From NCBI GenBank assembly GCA_945883145.1, contig CAMCXB010000011.1, positions 1 to 49,059 of the forward strand: DNA of 49,059 bases. The letters run 5' to 3'. The notes under the pieces are model-generated. The model was not told where the DNA came from. It was given only the letters and a program-made list of their open reading frames with translations, and searched no databases. Shown here piece after piece: positions 26,198 through 34,080 of this stretch; the first letter of the stretch is position 1, and each line of letters begins with the position of its first letter. This stretch comes from Bordetella parapertussis (GTDB lineage Bacteria; Pseudomonadota; Gammaproteobacteria; Burkholderiales; Burkholderiaceae_D). The position numbers and the translations under genes are program-made.

Positions 26198-27097
26198 ATG
26201 AATGCGCCAGACCAAGTTAAGTCTATTGATCTGCAAGAGATTTTGCGTGATTCAGATGTCGAGCCAGTAATGGCTCAGCTTGAAAATGAATTAATTGGAT
26301 TGGCGCCAGTGAAAGCGCGCATACGTGAAATCGCTGCATTTTTGGTGGTGTCACGTGCGCGCGCTGGCTTGGGTTTGGAAGCAGCAACACCGAGTTTACA
26401 TATGTGCTTTTCCGGTAATCCTGGTACCGGTAAAACTACGGTGGCCATGCGGATGGCAGAAATTTTGCATCGGTTAGGCTATGTCCGTAAAGGCCATGTG
26501 ATATCTGTCACACGTGATGATTTAGTCGGTCAGTACATAGGCCACACAGCACCTAAGACTAAAGAGATTTTAAAAAAGGCCATGGGCGGTGTTTTATTTA
26601 TTGATGAAGCATATTACTTATATCGTCCTGAAAATGAACGTGACTATGGACAAGAAGCGATCGAGATTTTATTGCAAGTGATGGAAAATCATCGAGATGA
26701 TTTAGTCGTGATATTGGCCGGTTATAAAGACAGAATGGACACCTTTTTTAAATCCAATCCAGGTATGTCATCACGCATTGCGCATCATATTGATTTTCCT
26801 GATTACAGCGAAAACGAGTTATTACAAATCACAGAAAAAATGGTGAATGGAATGAATTACCACCTAGACGAGGGAGCGCGTATCGCGATGGATGAATATA
26901 TTCATTTGCGTCGTCAACAACCGCATTTTGCGAATGCTAGATCAATACGCAATGCACTTGATCGTGCACGGTTGCGTCAAGCGAACCGTATCTTTAAGCG
27001 TGCATCTGGCGCAGATTCCATGGTCACAAGTCAAGAACTGTCAACGCTGACTGCTGAAGATATACGTGCTTCACGTGTGTTTGGCGGTGGACTGTAA
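26198..27097 (+). CDS. cbbX: Red-type RuBisCO activase CbbX
   Basis: 299-residue AAA+ ATPase that removes inhibitory sugar phosphates from red-type RuBisCO. Walker A is GNPGTGKTT (about 73-81), Walker B is GGVLFIDEAYYLYRP (about 130-144), and the arginine-finger region SNPGMSSRIAHHIDFPDY follows. By family, its pore engages the CbbL C-terminus. It directly follows cbbS, the normal place in form IC operons. Confidence 0.96.
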   Translation: MNAPDQVKSIDLQEILRDSDVEPVMAQLENELIGLAPVKARIREIAAFLVVSRARAGLGLEAATPSLHMCFSGNPGTGKTTVAMRMAEILHRLGYVRKGHVISVTRDDLVGQYIGHTAPKTKEILKKAMGGVLFIDEAYYLYRPENERDYGQEAIEILLQVMENHRDDLVVILAGYKDRMDTFFKSNPGMSSRIAHHIDFPDYSENELLQITEKMVNGMNYHLDEGARIAMDEYIHLRRQQPHFANARSIRNALDRARLRQANRIFKRASGADSMVTSQELSTLTAEDIRASRVFGGGL

Positions 27098-27141
27098 CAA
27101 GCAATCGTAAGCGATAATATAAAAAAATAATTGGAGACAGA

Positions 27142-28209
27142 ATGCATAACGGTCGCACTACGCTTTCAAAATTTCTAATTCAACAATTAAAAGGCTCACC
27201 CGAGTTAAGTGATTTAGCAGCGTTATTGGTTGATATTGCAGCAGCAGTAAAAGCGATATCAGCAATGACTGCTAAAGGCGAGTTAGGTGATGTGTTGGGT
27301 AGTTTGGAAACACAAAACGCACAAGGTGAAATACAAAAGAAACTCGATGTCATGTCGAATACGGCATTCGTCAATACCTTTGCTTTAGGTGGTTTAGTGG
27401 CGGGCTTAGCATCAGAAGAAATGGATGTTCCGGTCGTGATTGAAACGCAAGATGAGCCCGGTCGTTTTCTTGCGATTTTTGATCCACTCGATGGCTCTTC
27501 AAATATTGATATTAATGTTTCCGTTGGTTCTATATTTTCAGTCTTACGCGCACCGCAGGGTCGCGTACCGGAAGTCAAAGACTATTTGCTAAGCGGCCGT
27601 GAACAAGTAGCAGCTGGCTATGCTATCTACGGTCCGTCAACCATGTTAGTGCTCACTGTAGGTAAGGGTACACATGGATTCACACTCGACCGTGAAGTCG
27701 GTAATTTCATTCTCACGCATCGTGATATGCAAGTGCCGGCTGATACCAGTGAGTTTGCCATCAATGCTAGTAATGAACGTTTCTGGGAGCCGCCGGTACA
27801 ACGCTATGTCGCTGAATGTAAAAACGGATGTACGGATGTACGTGGCCGTGATTTCAATATGCGTTGGATAGCAAGCATGGTGGCAGACATACATCGTATT
27901 TTGTTGCGCGGTGGTGTGTTCATGTACCCAAAAGATACGAAAGATTTATCTAAGCCAGGTCGCTTACGTTTGATGTATGAAGCTAATCCTATGAGCTTTG
28001 TGGTTGAACAAGCAGGCGGTATAGGCTCAACTGGTCGTCAACGCATACTGGATATTCAACCAGAGCAAATACATCAGCGGGTACCAGTCATCATAGGCTC
28101 ACGTAATGAAGTCGATCGCATAGAGCGCTATCACCTAGATTATGAGAGTGGCTCGGATGAGCAATATAAATCGCCCTTATTTCAAGAGCGCTCACTGTTC
28201 GCTAGCTAA
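27142..28209 (+). CDS. cbbF: Class I fructose-1,6-bisphosphatase of the Calvin cycle
   Basis: 355 residues. The metal and phosphate site FDPLDGSSNIDINVSVGSIF is at about 113-132, with an earlier acidic SEEMD (about 91-95). It hydrolyses fructose 1,6-bisphosphate, and in CbbF-type enzymes often also sedoheptulose 1,7-bisphosphate, during RuBP regeneration. It lies 44 bp after cbbX and 20 bp before cbbP. With cbbA now a relic in this operon, its substrate must come from an aldolase encoded elsewhere. Confidence 0.96.
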   Translation: MHNGRTTLSKFLIQQLKGSPELSDLAALLVDIAAAVKAISAMTAKGELGDVLGSLETQNAQGEIQKKLDVMSNTAFVNTFALGGLVAGLASEEMDVPVVIETQDEPGRFLAIFDPLDGSSNIDINVSVGSIFSVLRAPQGRVPEVKDYLLSGREQVAAGYAIYGPSTMLVLTVGKGTHGFTLDREVGNFILTHRDMQVPADTSEFAINASNERFWEPPVQRYVAECKNGCTDVRGRDFNMRWIASMVADIHRILLRGGVFMYPKDTKDLSKPGRLRLMYEANPMSFVVEQAGGIGSTGRQRILDIQPEQIHQRVPVIIGSRNEVDRIERYHLDYESGSDEQYKSPLFQERSLFAS

Positions 28210-28229
28210 AATTATTTTAGGAGTTATCT

Positions 28230-29102
28230 GTGTCAGTTAAGCATCCTATTGTTGCTATCACCGGCTCATCTGGTGCAGGCACCACAACGGTTATGAAAAG
28301 CTTTCAACATATTTTTCGTCGAGAAAAAATTAAGGCGCAAATTCTAGAAGGCGATTCCATGCATAGATTTAATCGCATGGAAATGCGAGCTGCCATAAAA
28401 AAAGCACAGGATGAAGGTAATCAATCATTCAGTCACTTCGGACCAGAAGCAAATTTATTGCCTGAACTAGAACAAGTTTTTAAACAATTTAGCGAAACCG
28501 GTACCGGTAAAGTTCGTAAGTACATACATGATGCGGATGAAGATAAAGAGTTTGGCCAAGAGTCAGGAACCTTCACGCCTTGGGCAGACATGGAGCCAGG
28601 CGCTGAAGTTTTGTTTTATGAAGGTCTGCATGGAGGTTATGTAGGTGATGACGCCAATGTGGCTCAGCATGTCGATTTATTAGTTGGCGTTGTACCGATT
28701 ATTAATCTGGAGTGGATACAGAAACGCCATCGTGATCAAAAAATGCGCGGTTATTCGCAAGAAGCCGTACTCGATACGATATTACGTCGTATGCCTGATT
28801 ACATGCGCCATATTTGCCCGCAGTTTTCACGTACGCACGTGAACTTTCAACGTGTACCGACTGTAGACACCTCTAATCCTTTTATAGCAAATGATATTCC
28901 TAGTGCAGATGAAAGCATGGTTGTGATTCGTTTTGCTAATCCTAAAGGTATAGATTTTGGTTATCTCACTTCTATGTTGCATGATTCTATGATGACGCGT
29001 CCTAACACCATCGTAGTACCTGGCGGGAAAATGGGTTTAGCTATGCAATTAATTTTTACACCGATGATATTGCGCTTAATCGATAAAAAACGCCGCGCTT
29101 AA
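28230..29102 (+). CDS. cbbP: Phosphoribulokinase
   Basis: 290-residue class I (bacterial) phosphoribulokinase that makes ribulose 1,5-bisphosphate from ribulose 5-phosphate and ATP. The P-loop is GSSGAGTTT at about 12-20, followed by EGDSMHRFNR and the YEGLHGGYVGDD region. The start is read as GTG at 28230 with TAGGAG upstream. It is followed by an odd stretch with a 9-base C run and then the cbbT relic. Confidence 0.96.
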   Translation: MSVKHPIVAITGSSGAGTTTVMKSFQHIFRREKIKAQILEGDSMHRFNRMEMRAAIKKAQDEGNQSFSHFGPEANLLPELEQVFKQFSETGTGKVRKYIHDADEDKEFGQESGTFTPWADMEPGAEVLFYEGLHGGYVGDDANVAQHVDLLVGVVPIINLEWIQKRHRDQKMRGYSQEAVLDTILRRMPDYMRHICPQFSRTHVNFQRVPTVDTSNPFIANDIPSADESMVVIRFANPKGIDFGYLTSMLHDSMMTRPNTIVVPGGKMGLAMQLIFTPMILRLIDKKRRA

Positions 29103-29143
29103 ATAGAAAGATACGTCGCTTGCATGAATCATAGCGATGTATT

Positions 29144-29175
29144 CCCCCCCCCTATGACGCTACGCATAGGTAGCG
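29144..29175. repeat. C9 run with two overlapping palindromes
   Basis: After cbbP there is a run of nine C (29144-29152). Two inverted repeats overlap beyond it: CCTATG (29151-29156) with CATAGG (29165-29170), and CGCTAC (29158-29163) with GTAGCG (29170-29175). They cannot both form at once. A homopolymer of this length in an otherwise mixed sequence is slippage-prone. No function is known. Confidence 0.5.
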
Positions 29176-29206
29176 CTAATGACATCAGAAATTCAGAAAG
29201 CTCAAC

Positions 29207-29431
29207 ATGGAAACTGCGCAAGCATCGCAATGTGAACTCGCTAATGCGATTCGATTTTTAGCTATTGATGCTGTTAATCAAGCTAAGTCAGGCCATCCAG
29301 ATTTCTAGCGCAAATATGTGGGGCTTAGTGGTGCAGTGATAGGCGTTGCTCGCTTTAGTGAGTCTGCCCCTGCTGCATAAGTTTATGAATTGTTGGATAT
29401 GACTACTACAAAATTAATCGCAGCAGTTTAA
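29207..29431 (+). pseudogene. cbbT: cbbT (transketolase) relic: core deleted, ends fused in frame
   Basis: 75 codons where transketolases have about 670. The first part, METAQASQCELANAIRFLAI and then DAVNQAKSGHP, is the transketolase N-terminus up to the conserved SGHP(GAPMG). It continues in the same frame with DF-stop-RKYVGLSGAVIGVARFSESAPA, the transketolase C-terminus (YWxKYVGLxGxxxGxxxFGESAPA). The middle, including the thiamine diphosphate site, is gone. The Trp codon has become TAG (29306-29308) and a second stop TAA is at 29378-29380; the original stop is TAA at 29429. cbbT stands between cbbP and cbbZ in Cupriavidus-type operons, exactly here. It must be non-functional. Confidence 0.93.
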
Positions 29432-29440
29432 GGAGAAAAA

Positions 29441-30097
29441 ATGGCACTCGTCATGTATGACCTAGATGGTACCTTGCTTGATACTGCAGCAGAAATTTTA
29501 GAAGCTGTGAATCTTACCTTGCAAGAATTCAATCACACCTTGGTCTCTGAAGAAGAAGTGCGACGTTGGATTGGTCAAGGTACGGGATGGTTAATGCAAA
29601 CCGCATGGAAGGAAAGCACTGGTCCTGAGGCGTCATCGTGGGATGCTGTCATGGCGCGCTTTATTGTTCATTATGAAGCGACCGCCGGCACATCAAGCAC
29701 CGCTTTTCCATTTGTACTAGAGACATTACAAAAAGCGCGTGACTATGGTATTAAGCAAGCAATCGTGACGAATAAAGAAAAACGTTTTACGGATCGCGTA
29801 TTAGAAAAACATGGATTAAGAAAAGCATTTGATTTGATTATTTGTGGTGATTCATTAAAAGTAAAAAAGCCGCATCCCGATGTGATTCATCATTGTCTGA
29901 AGGTGTTAGAGGAAACCGCGGCAGATAGCTTGTTTGTCGGTGATTCACAGACAGATGTATCTACTGCAAAAGCTGCCGGTGTGATTTGCTGGGCGGTTCC
30001 TTATGGCTATAACCATGGCAGGCCCATTGAAGAGACGATGCCAGATCGTGTAGTGCCTGATATTCGTGATGTGCCCAATTATTTTAGGCACATGTAA
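29441..30097 (+). CDS. cbbZ: Phosphoglycolate phosphatase
   Basis: 218-residue HAD phosphatase. Motif I is MYDLDGTLLDTAAE, motif II is IVTNKEK, and motif III/IV is KPHPDVIHHCLKV and FVGDSQTDVSTAKAAG. It removes phosphate from 2-phosphoglycolate made by the oxygenase reaction of RuBisCO. The ribosome site AAGGAGAAAAA overlaps the last codons of the cbbT relic, so translation was probably coupled to cbbT once. The C-terminal tail VPDIRDVPNYF is typical of the CbbZ/Gph group. Confidence 0.93.
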   Translation: MALVMYDLDGTLLDTAAEILEAVNLTLQEFNHTLVSEEEVRRWIGQGTGWLMQTAWKESTGPEASSWDAVMARFIVHYEATAGTSSTAFPFVLETLQKARDYGIKQAIVTNKEKRFTDRVLEKHGLRKAFDLIICGDSLKVKKPHPDVIHHCLKVLEETAADSLFVGDSQTDVSTAKAAGVICWAVPYGYNHGRPIEETMPDRVVPDIRDVPNYFRHM

Positions 30098-30140
30098 TTC
30101 ATCGATTAAAAATTTCAGCATTATTTACGGAGAAGTTCAG

Positions 30141-30314
30141 ATGGCACTTATCTCATTACGTCAATTACTTGACCATGCTGCAGCTAAAAAAGTAGTGCGC
30201 GATCGTTTTGAGTCCATTGGTTGTGCAGGTAAAGCCGCTCTCATACGTCCACTGCATTTAGACAAAATGGCAGAGCTCTATGTCAAAGGTAGCTTACGCG
30301 CACAGGTACATTAA
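30141..30314 (+). pseudogene. cbbA: cbbA (class II FBP aldolase) relic: in-frame core deletion, 57 codons still open
   Basis: A 57-residue open frame. MALISLRQLLDHAA is the N-terminus of class II fructose-1,6-bisphosphate aldolase (MALVSMRQLLDHAAENGYG in CbbA), and the rest, starting AKKVVRDRFESIGCAGKAAL and ending IRPLHLDKMAELYVKGSL, is its C-terminus. About 290 residues with the zinc ligands and active site are missing between them. There is no internal stop, and GGAGAAGTTCAG precedes the ATG, so a short peptide may still be made. It cannot be an aldolase. It ends 2 bp before cbbY, so it may survive as a translational lead for cbbY. Confidence 0.92.
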
Positions 30315-30316
30315 AT

Positions 30317-31021
30317 ATGATTACACTGGGTCAGCATAAATGTGTTTTATTTGATGTCGATGGCACGATTGCAGAGACAGAAGGGCGAGCACATTTGCCT
30401 GCTTTTAATCTGGCATTGCAAGATGCTGGATTGTCATGGCGTTGGAATAGAGCGGATTATAAACATCTATTAAAAACAACCGGTGGCTTTGAAAGACTCA
30501 TACGTTATGCACAAGAACAAGGTGCAGATGCTGAAGCGATGCGCGATCAGTTAAGTGCGGCACATAAAGCAAAAAACGTTTTTTTTGCACAAATCCTTGC
30601 AGCTGGTAGCGTACCTGCTCGTACTGGTTTGCGAGAACTCATCATGGCTTTGGCGCGTGCAGATATCAATTGGGGAGTCGTGACGACAACCAGTCGATCT
30701 AATTGGGAGGCACTGTGGCGTTATTCACTTGCACCTTTAGGTTTGCCTTCCCCTGTGGTGATAGTGTGTGGTGAAGATGTGAGCAAGAAAAAACCGGATC
30801 CTGAAGCGTATCAACTGGCTTTAAAACGTTGTGGCTTACCCGTACAAGCTTGTATTGCGATTGAAGATTCACGTAATGGATTGATATCAGCACAAGCGAC
30901 AGGATTAGAAGTTGCTATTGTGAAGAGTGAATTTTTTGCAGATGAAGATTTTACTGGCGCAGCACTGGTTGTGAACGAGCTTACAGAACTGGCAGATAAA
31001 GTGCGTACATTAAATGAATAA
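30317..31021 (+). CDS. cbbY: HAD phosphatase CbbY
   Basis: 234 residues. HAD motif I is LFDVDGTIAETEGRAHLPAFNLAL, the cap follows, and motif III/IV is GEDVSKKKPDPEAYQLAL and AIEDSRNGLISAQATGL. This agrees with CbbY, shown in other bacteria to hydrolyse the RuBisCO inhibitor xylulose 1,5-bisphosphate, so it would work with CbbX to keep RuBisCO active. Start ATG 2 bp after the cbbA relic. Its stop codon directly abuts the stop of the convergent tspO. Confidence 0.9.
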   Translation: MITLGQHKCVLFDVDGTIAETEGRAHLPAFNLALQDAGLSWRWNRADYKHLLKTTGGFERLIRYAQEQGADAEAMRDQLSAAHKAKNVFFAQILAAGSVPARTGLRELIMALARADINWGVVTTTSRSNWEALWRYSLAPLGLPSPVVIVCGEDVSKKKPDPEAYQLALKRCGLPVQACIAIEDSRNGLISAQATGLEVAIVKSEFFADEDFTGAALVVNELTELADKVRTLNE

Positions 31022-31516
31022 CTAAAATGGACCGTTTAATTTAACAATAGTCCAATTCAGATAAGCAGCGATAGCAACCCAAGTCAAATACGGCAAGAGC
31101 AAAAAACTGGAACGTTTTGCATATGGCCACGTAATTACAGCCATCGCTACTACGGATAGCCATAAGAGAGCGACTTCGATTAATGCAATATCGGGTCGCT
31201 TCATATAAAAAAACAATATGCTCCATAAAACATTGAGCACACAGTTAATCGTTAGCGCTGACATGAATAAACCGCGCTGACGACCATTCCCACGTCGCCA
31301 AGCACGCACACCAGCCATACCAGTAAAAATATAAATCATGGTCCACATAGGACCAAATAACCAGTCAGGTGGTTGCCATGCGGGCTTAGTGAGTTCTAAG
31401 TACCACGGACCTATTTCGGTGGCGAGACCACCTATCATACCTACCGCCACTGCAATCAGTATGGCGATAAGTATGGGTTTCTTGCTAATACTCGTGTTGG
31501 TTTCTGTTTGATTCAA
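31022..31516 (-). CDS. tspO: TspO/MBR family membrane protein
   Basis: 164 residues with five membrane helices. The family core is GLATEIGPWYLELTKPAWQPPDWLFGPMWTMIYIFTGMAG (broken here only for description), with conserved WxPPxWxFGPxW. TspO binds tetrapyrroles and in Rhodobacter modulates photosynthesis gene expression. It is the last gene of the aerR-ppsR-bchG-bch2-bchP-tspO arm and overlaps bchP by 4 bp, which fits a role with porphyrin intermediates. Confidence 0.94.
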   Translation of the reverse strand: MNQTETNTSISKKPILIAILIAVAVGMIGGLATEIGPWYLELTKPAWQPPDWLFGPMWTMIYIFTGMAGVRAWRRGNGRQRGLFMSALTINCVLNVLWSILFFYMKRPDIALIEVALLWLSVVAMAVITWPYAKRSSFLLLPYLTWVAIAAYLNWTIVKLNGPF

Positions 31517-32703
31517 ACTTTGGTCATTCCTAGTAGATGACCCATGTCTTTGAAAAAGATTTTCACATGGGCTAAAGGATCTTTTCTTACCAACTTTTTA
31601 TTCATATACGATTCAAAAGTCAGTCTTTGAACATCACGATCTTCGCACATAGCAACGAAACGTTCGCGACGCTTATCATTCGAGTACCAGAAGTATTGCA
31701 TGATGCCCAATACAAAAAATACCGTACGATGATCTTTCATAAAGCGCTTACGTGCTTTTGCTAAAGCTTTCACATTGCCTGTTGCGAGTAATTCTTCTAC
31801 TGAATCAGCGGCAAGTCTGCCGCCTTCTAAGGCGTAGTAAATACCTTCACCAGAAGCTGGAGCAACAACACCTGCTGCATCACCGGCCAGCACCACATTT
31901 CGTCCATTGTCCCAACGTGGTAATGGTTTCATCGGCAATGGAGCACCTTCACGGCGTATGGTCTCAGCTCCAGCTAAGCCAACGGTAGAGCGCAGTGAGC
32001 TAGTTGCATTGCGCAATGAAAAACCTTTATCTGCACTACCGGTTCCTATACTTAAGGTATCACCATGTGGGAATACCCAGCCGTAAAAGTCTGGCGATAA
32101 ATGTCCCTGATAAAAAACATCACAGCGTGTCTCATCATAATCATGCGGCCTCAATGCAGGGGCTTTGACGATTTCATGATAAGCAAACACATACTTGGTT
32201 TTTTCTGCGCCAGGTATAGTTTGTTTCGCGACAGCAGATTTTGCACCATCGGCACCTATGATAGTTTTAGCGCGTACAGAATGACGTGTTCCATCATGAC
32301 CATCTTCATATTCAACGATAGTAGTGCCATCGCTATCAGTACTAATTAAGTCAAATTTGCCATTACGACGAATCGCACCACAAGAAGCAGCACGTTCACG
32401 TAACCACTCATCAAAAACTTCACGATCAACCATACCGACGTAACCGTTTTCAATTGGAATATCTACTTTTTTATTCGATGGCGCAATCATACGAGCTGAA
32501 CGTGCTTTCGCTACCAGTAAATGATCCGGAATATCAAAATCACGAATCGCACGCGGAGGGATAGCGCCGCCACAAGGTTTGATACGACCTGCACGATCGA
32601 GTAATAAAACTTTACGTCCGCGACGCGCTAAATCATGTGCTGCGGTTGCACCTGCAGGACCACCACCCACTACTACTACATCAAATTGTTCTGTCTCTTG
32701 CAT
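31513..32703 (-). CDS. bchP: Geranylgeranyl reductase
   Basis: 396 residues from the ATG at 32703, which has GGAGG five bases upstream; an ATG four codons earlier lies on that ribosome site and is less likely. The FAD-binding motif FDVVVVGGGPAGATAAHDLARRG is N-terminal, followed by RIKPCGGAIPPRAI, typical of BchP/ChlP. It reduces the geranylgeranyl tail of bacteriochlorophyll to phytyl, using NADPH. Genes before and after are bch2 and tspO. Confidence 0.95.
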   Translation of the reverse strand: MQETEQFDVVVVGGGPAGATAAHDLARRGRKVLLLDRAGRIKPCGGAIPPRAIRDFDIPDHLLVAKARSARMIAPSNKKVDIPIENGYVGMVDREVFDEWLRERAASCGAIRRNGKFDLISTDSDGTTIVEYEDGHDGTRHSVRAKTIIGADGAKSAVAKQTIPGAEKTKYVFAYHEIVKAPALRPHDYDETRCDVFYQGHLSPDFYGWVFPHGDTLSIGTGSADKGFSLRNATSSLRSTVGLAGAETIRREGAPLPMKPLPRWDNGRNVVLAGDAAGVVAPASGEGIYYALEGGRLAADSVEELLATGNVKALAKARKRFMKDHRTVFFVLGIMQYFWYSNDKRRERFVAMCEDRDVQRLTFESYMNKKLVRKDPLAHVKIFFKDMGHLLGMTKV

Positions 32704-32748
32704 TGCATCCTCCATTAAGGTGCGCGTGCTGTTATGTTGAGAAAAAAA

Positions 32749-34080
32749 TTATGAAAAAGAAGCTTGCGCAATACCACGTGGTGCTTCATTTCGGTGGTGC
32801 GCATCCATACTGATACGTGAAGCAAGTAAAGCAGATAAAACAAATAGCATGGCCTCTGCAGCAAACACACTGCCATAAGCAACGCCAGTAGAAGCAATCA
32901 ACCAATGTGCGAGATCACTGGCTGCAGTACCAATCAGTCCACCAAATCCAAATGCAATCGCTTGTGCTGCACCCCACAAACCCATGCGTACACCTTCACG
33001 TGCAGCCCGGCCTTCGGTCGCAAGCCGCATCATTTGACCAATGGCTGCAATAGAAAATGCACCATTCGCAGCACCCATTAAAAACACATTCGCTTTCAAA
33101 GGCCATGGCGGTCCTACATAACCTGCGATTGCGAGACCAGCTAAGGCGAGTGCAGAGACGAGACATCCACCTACACACCAAGTGCGTAGTGAACCAAATT
33201 TTGAATTTGCAAAGCGACTACCTACTAACGCCACCAGTATCATGCCGAGTAAGACACCACCATGTTGCACACCAGAGAGACTAGTCGACTCACCAGGAGT
33301 AAAACCAAAGACTGTTCCAGCGAATGGTTCAAGAATTAAATCTTGCGCGCTGTAAGCCAACATAGAAATAAAAATAAAGATCGTGAACTGACGTGCAGCA
33401 GCTTCTTGCCAGACTTCTTGTAAAGCAGTGCGAAAACTTACCGACTGCGATGCAGTCGTAGTCGTTGCAATATGATGACCTTCTAATCTGAATAATGCTA
33501 AAGCAGTGATGACTAATGCAATCACACAAATTGAACCGGTAACGATCAATAAACGCATAGGCGTATATGGATCAAGAAGTTTTCCTGCAGTGCCTGCGGT
33601 AACGGCAAAGCCCACTATCATCATCAACCAGACGATAGTGGCTGCTGCAGCGCGACGTTCTTGTTTAACGCGCATAGCGAGCATGACTAATAATGATGTA
33701 CCTGCAGCGCCTACACCTAAACCAATCAATACAAAACCTAAGCCTGCTAATAGCACACCAGAAAAAGGTGAGCTAGCAAGTTGCCATGTGGAGAGCGTAG
33801 CGCACAGTGCACCGACTGCTAGTGTGAACATGCCACCTATAATCCATGGTGTGCGACGTGAACCCTGATCTGATCCATGTCCCATACGTGGACGTGACAC
33901 TTGTACTAAATAATGTAAGGCGACTAATGCGCCGGGTAGTAAAGCAGGTAATGCAAGCTCAACCACCATGATGCGATTGAGTGTTGAAGTCATTAACACC
34001 ACAATCGAACCAAGACTCGCTTGTACTAGTCCTAGTCGTAGGATGTCAGTCCAACCAAAAATACGAGGCGTGCTTGTCAT
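32749..34080 (-). CDS. PucC/LhaA-family (Bch2) MFS-like pigment transporter
   Basis: 443 residues, about 12 membrane helices, with MTSTLNRIMVVELALPALLPGALVALHY and SRPRMGHGSDQGSRRTPWIIGG, the marks of the PucC/LhaA/Bch2 family. These proteins help load bacteriochlorophyll into light-harvesting complexes. Its position between bchG and bchP matches orf428/bch2 of Rhodobacter rather than lhaA (beside puhA) or pucC (beside pucBA). It overlaps bchG by 4 bp (ATGA). Confidence 0.9.
   Translation of the reverse strand: MTSTPRIFGWTDILRLGLVQASLGSIVVLMTSTLNRIMVVELALPALLPGALVALHYLVQVSRPRMGHGSDQGSRRTPWIIGGMFTLAVGALCATLSTWQLASSPFSGVLLAGLGFVLIGLGVGAAGTSLLVMLAMRVKQERRAAAATIVWLMMIVGFAVTAGTAGKLLDPYTPMRLLIVTGSICVIALVITALALFRLEGHHIATTTTASQSVSFRTALQEVWQEAAARQFTIFIFISMLAYSAQDLILEPFAGTVFGFTPGESTSLSGVQHGGVLLGMILVALVGSRFANSKFGSLRTWCVGGCLVSALALAGLAIAGYVGPPWPLKANVFLMGAANGAFSIAAIGQMMRLATEGRAAREGVRMGLWGAAQAIAFGFGGLIGTAASDLAHWLIASTGVAYGSVFAAEAMLFVLSALLASRISMDAHHRNEAPRGIAQASFS

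Noticed and set aside
27180..27578. 132-residue minus-strand frame inside cbbF
   Set aside because: Shadow frame; cbbF motifs on the plus strand are complete.
29103..29440. Novel small genes in the cbbP-cbbZ gap
   Set aside because: The short frames are explained by the two ends of transketolase.
30066..30140. Upstream extension of the frame holding the cbbA relic
   Set aside because: It overlaps the end of cbbZ and has no aldolase match; the ribosome site and MALISLRQLLDHAA place the start at 30141.
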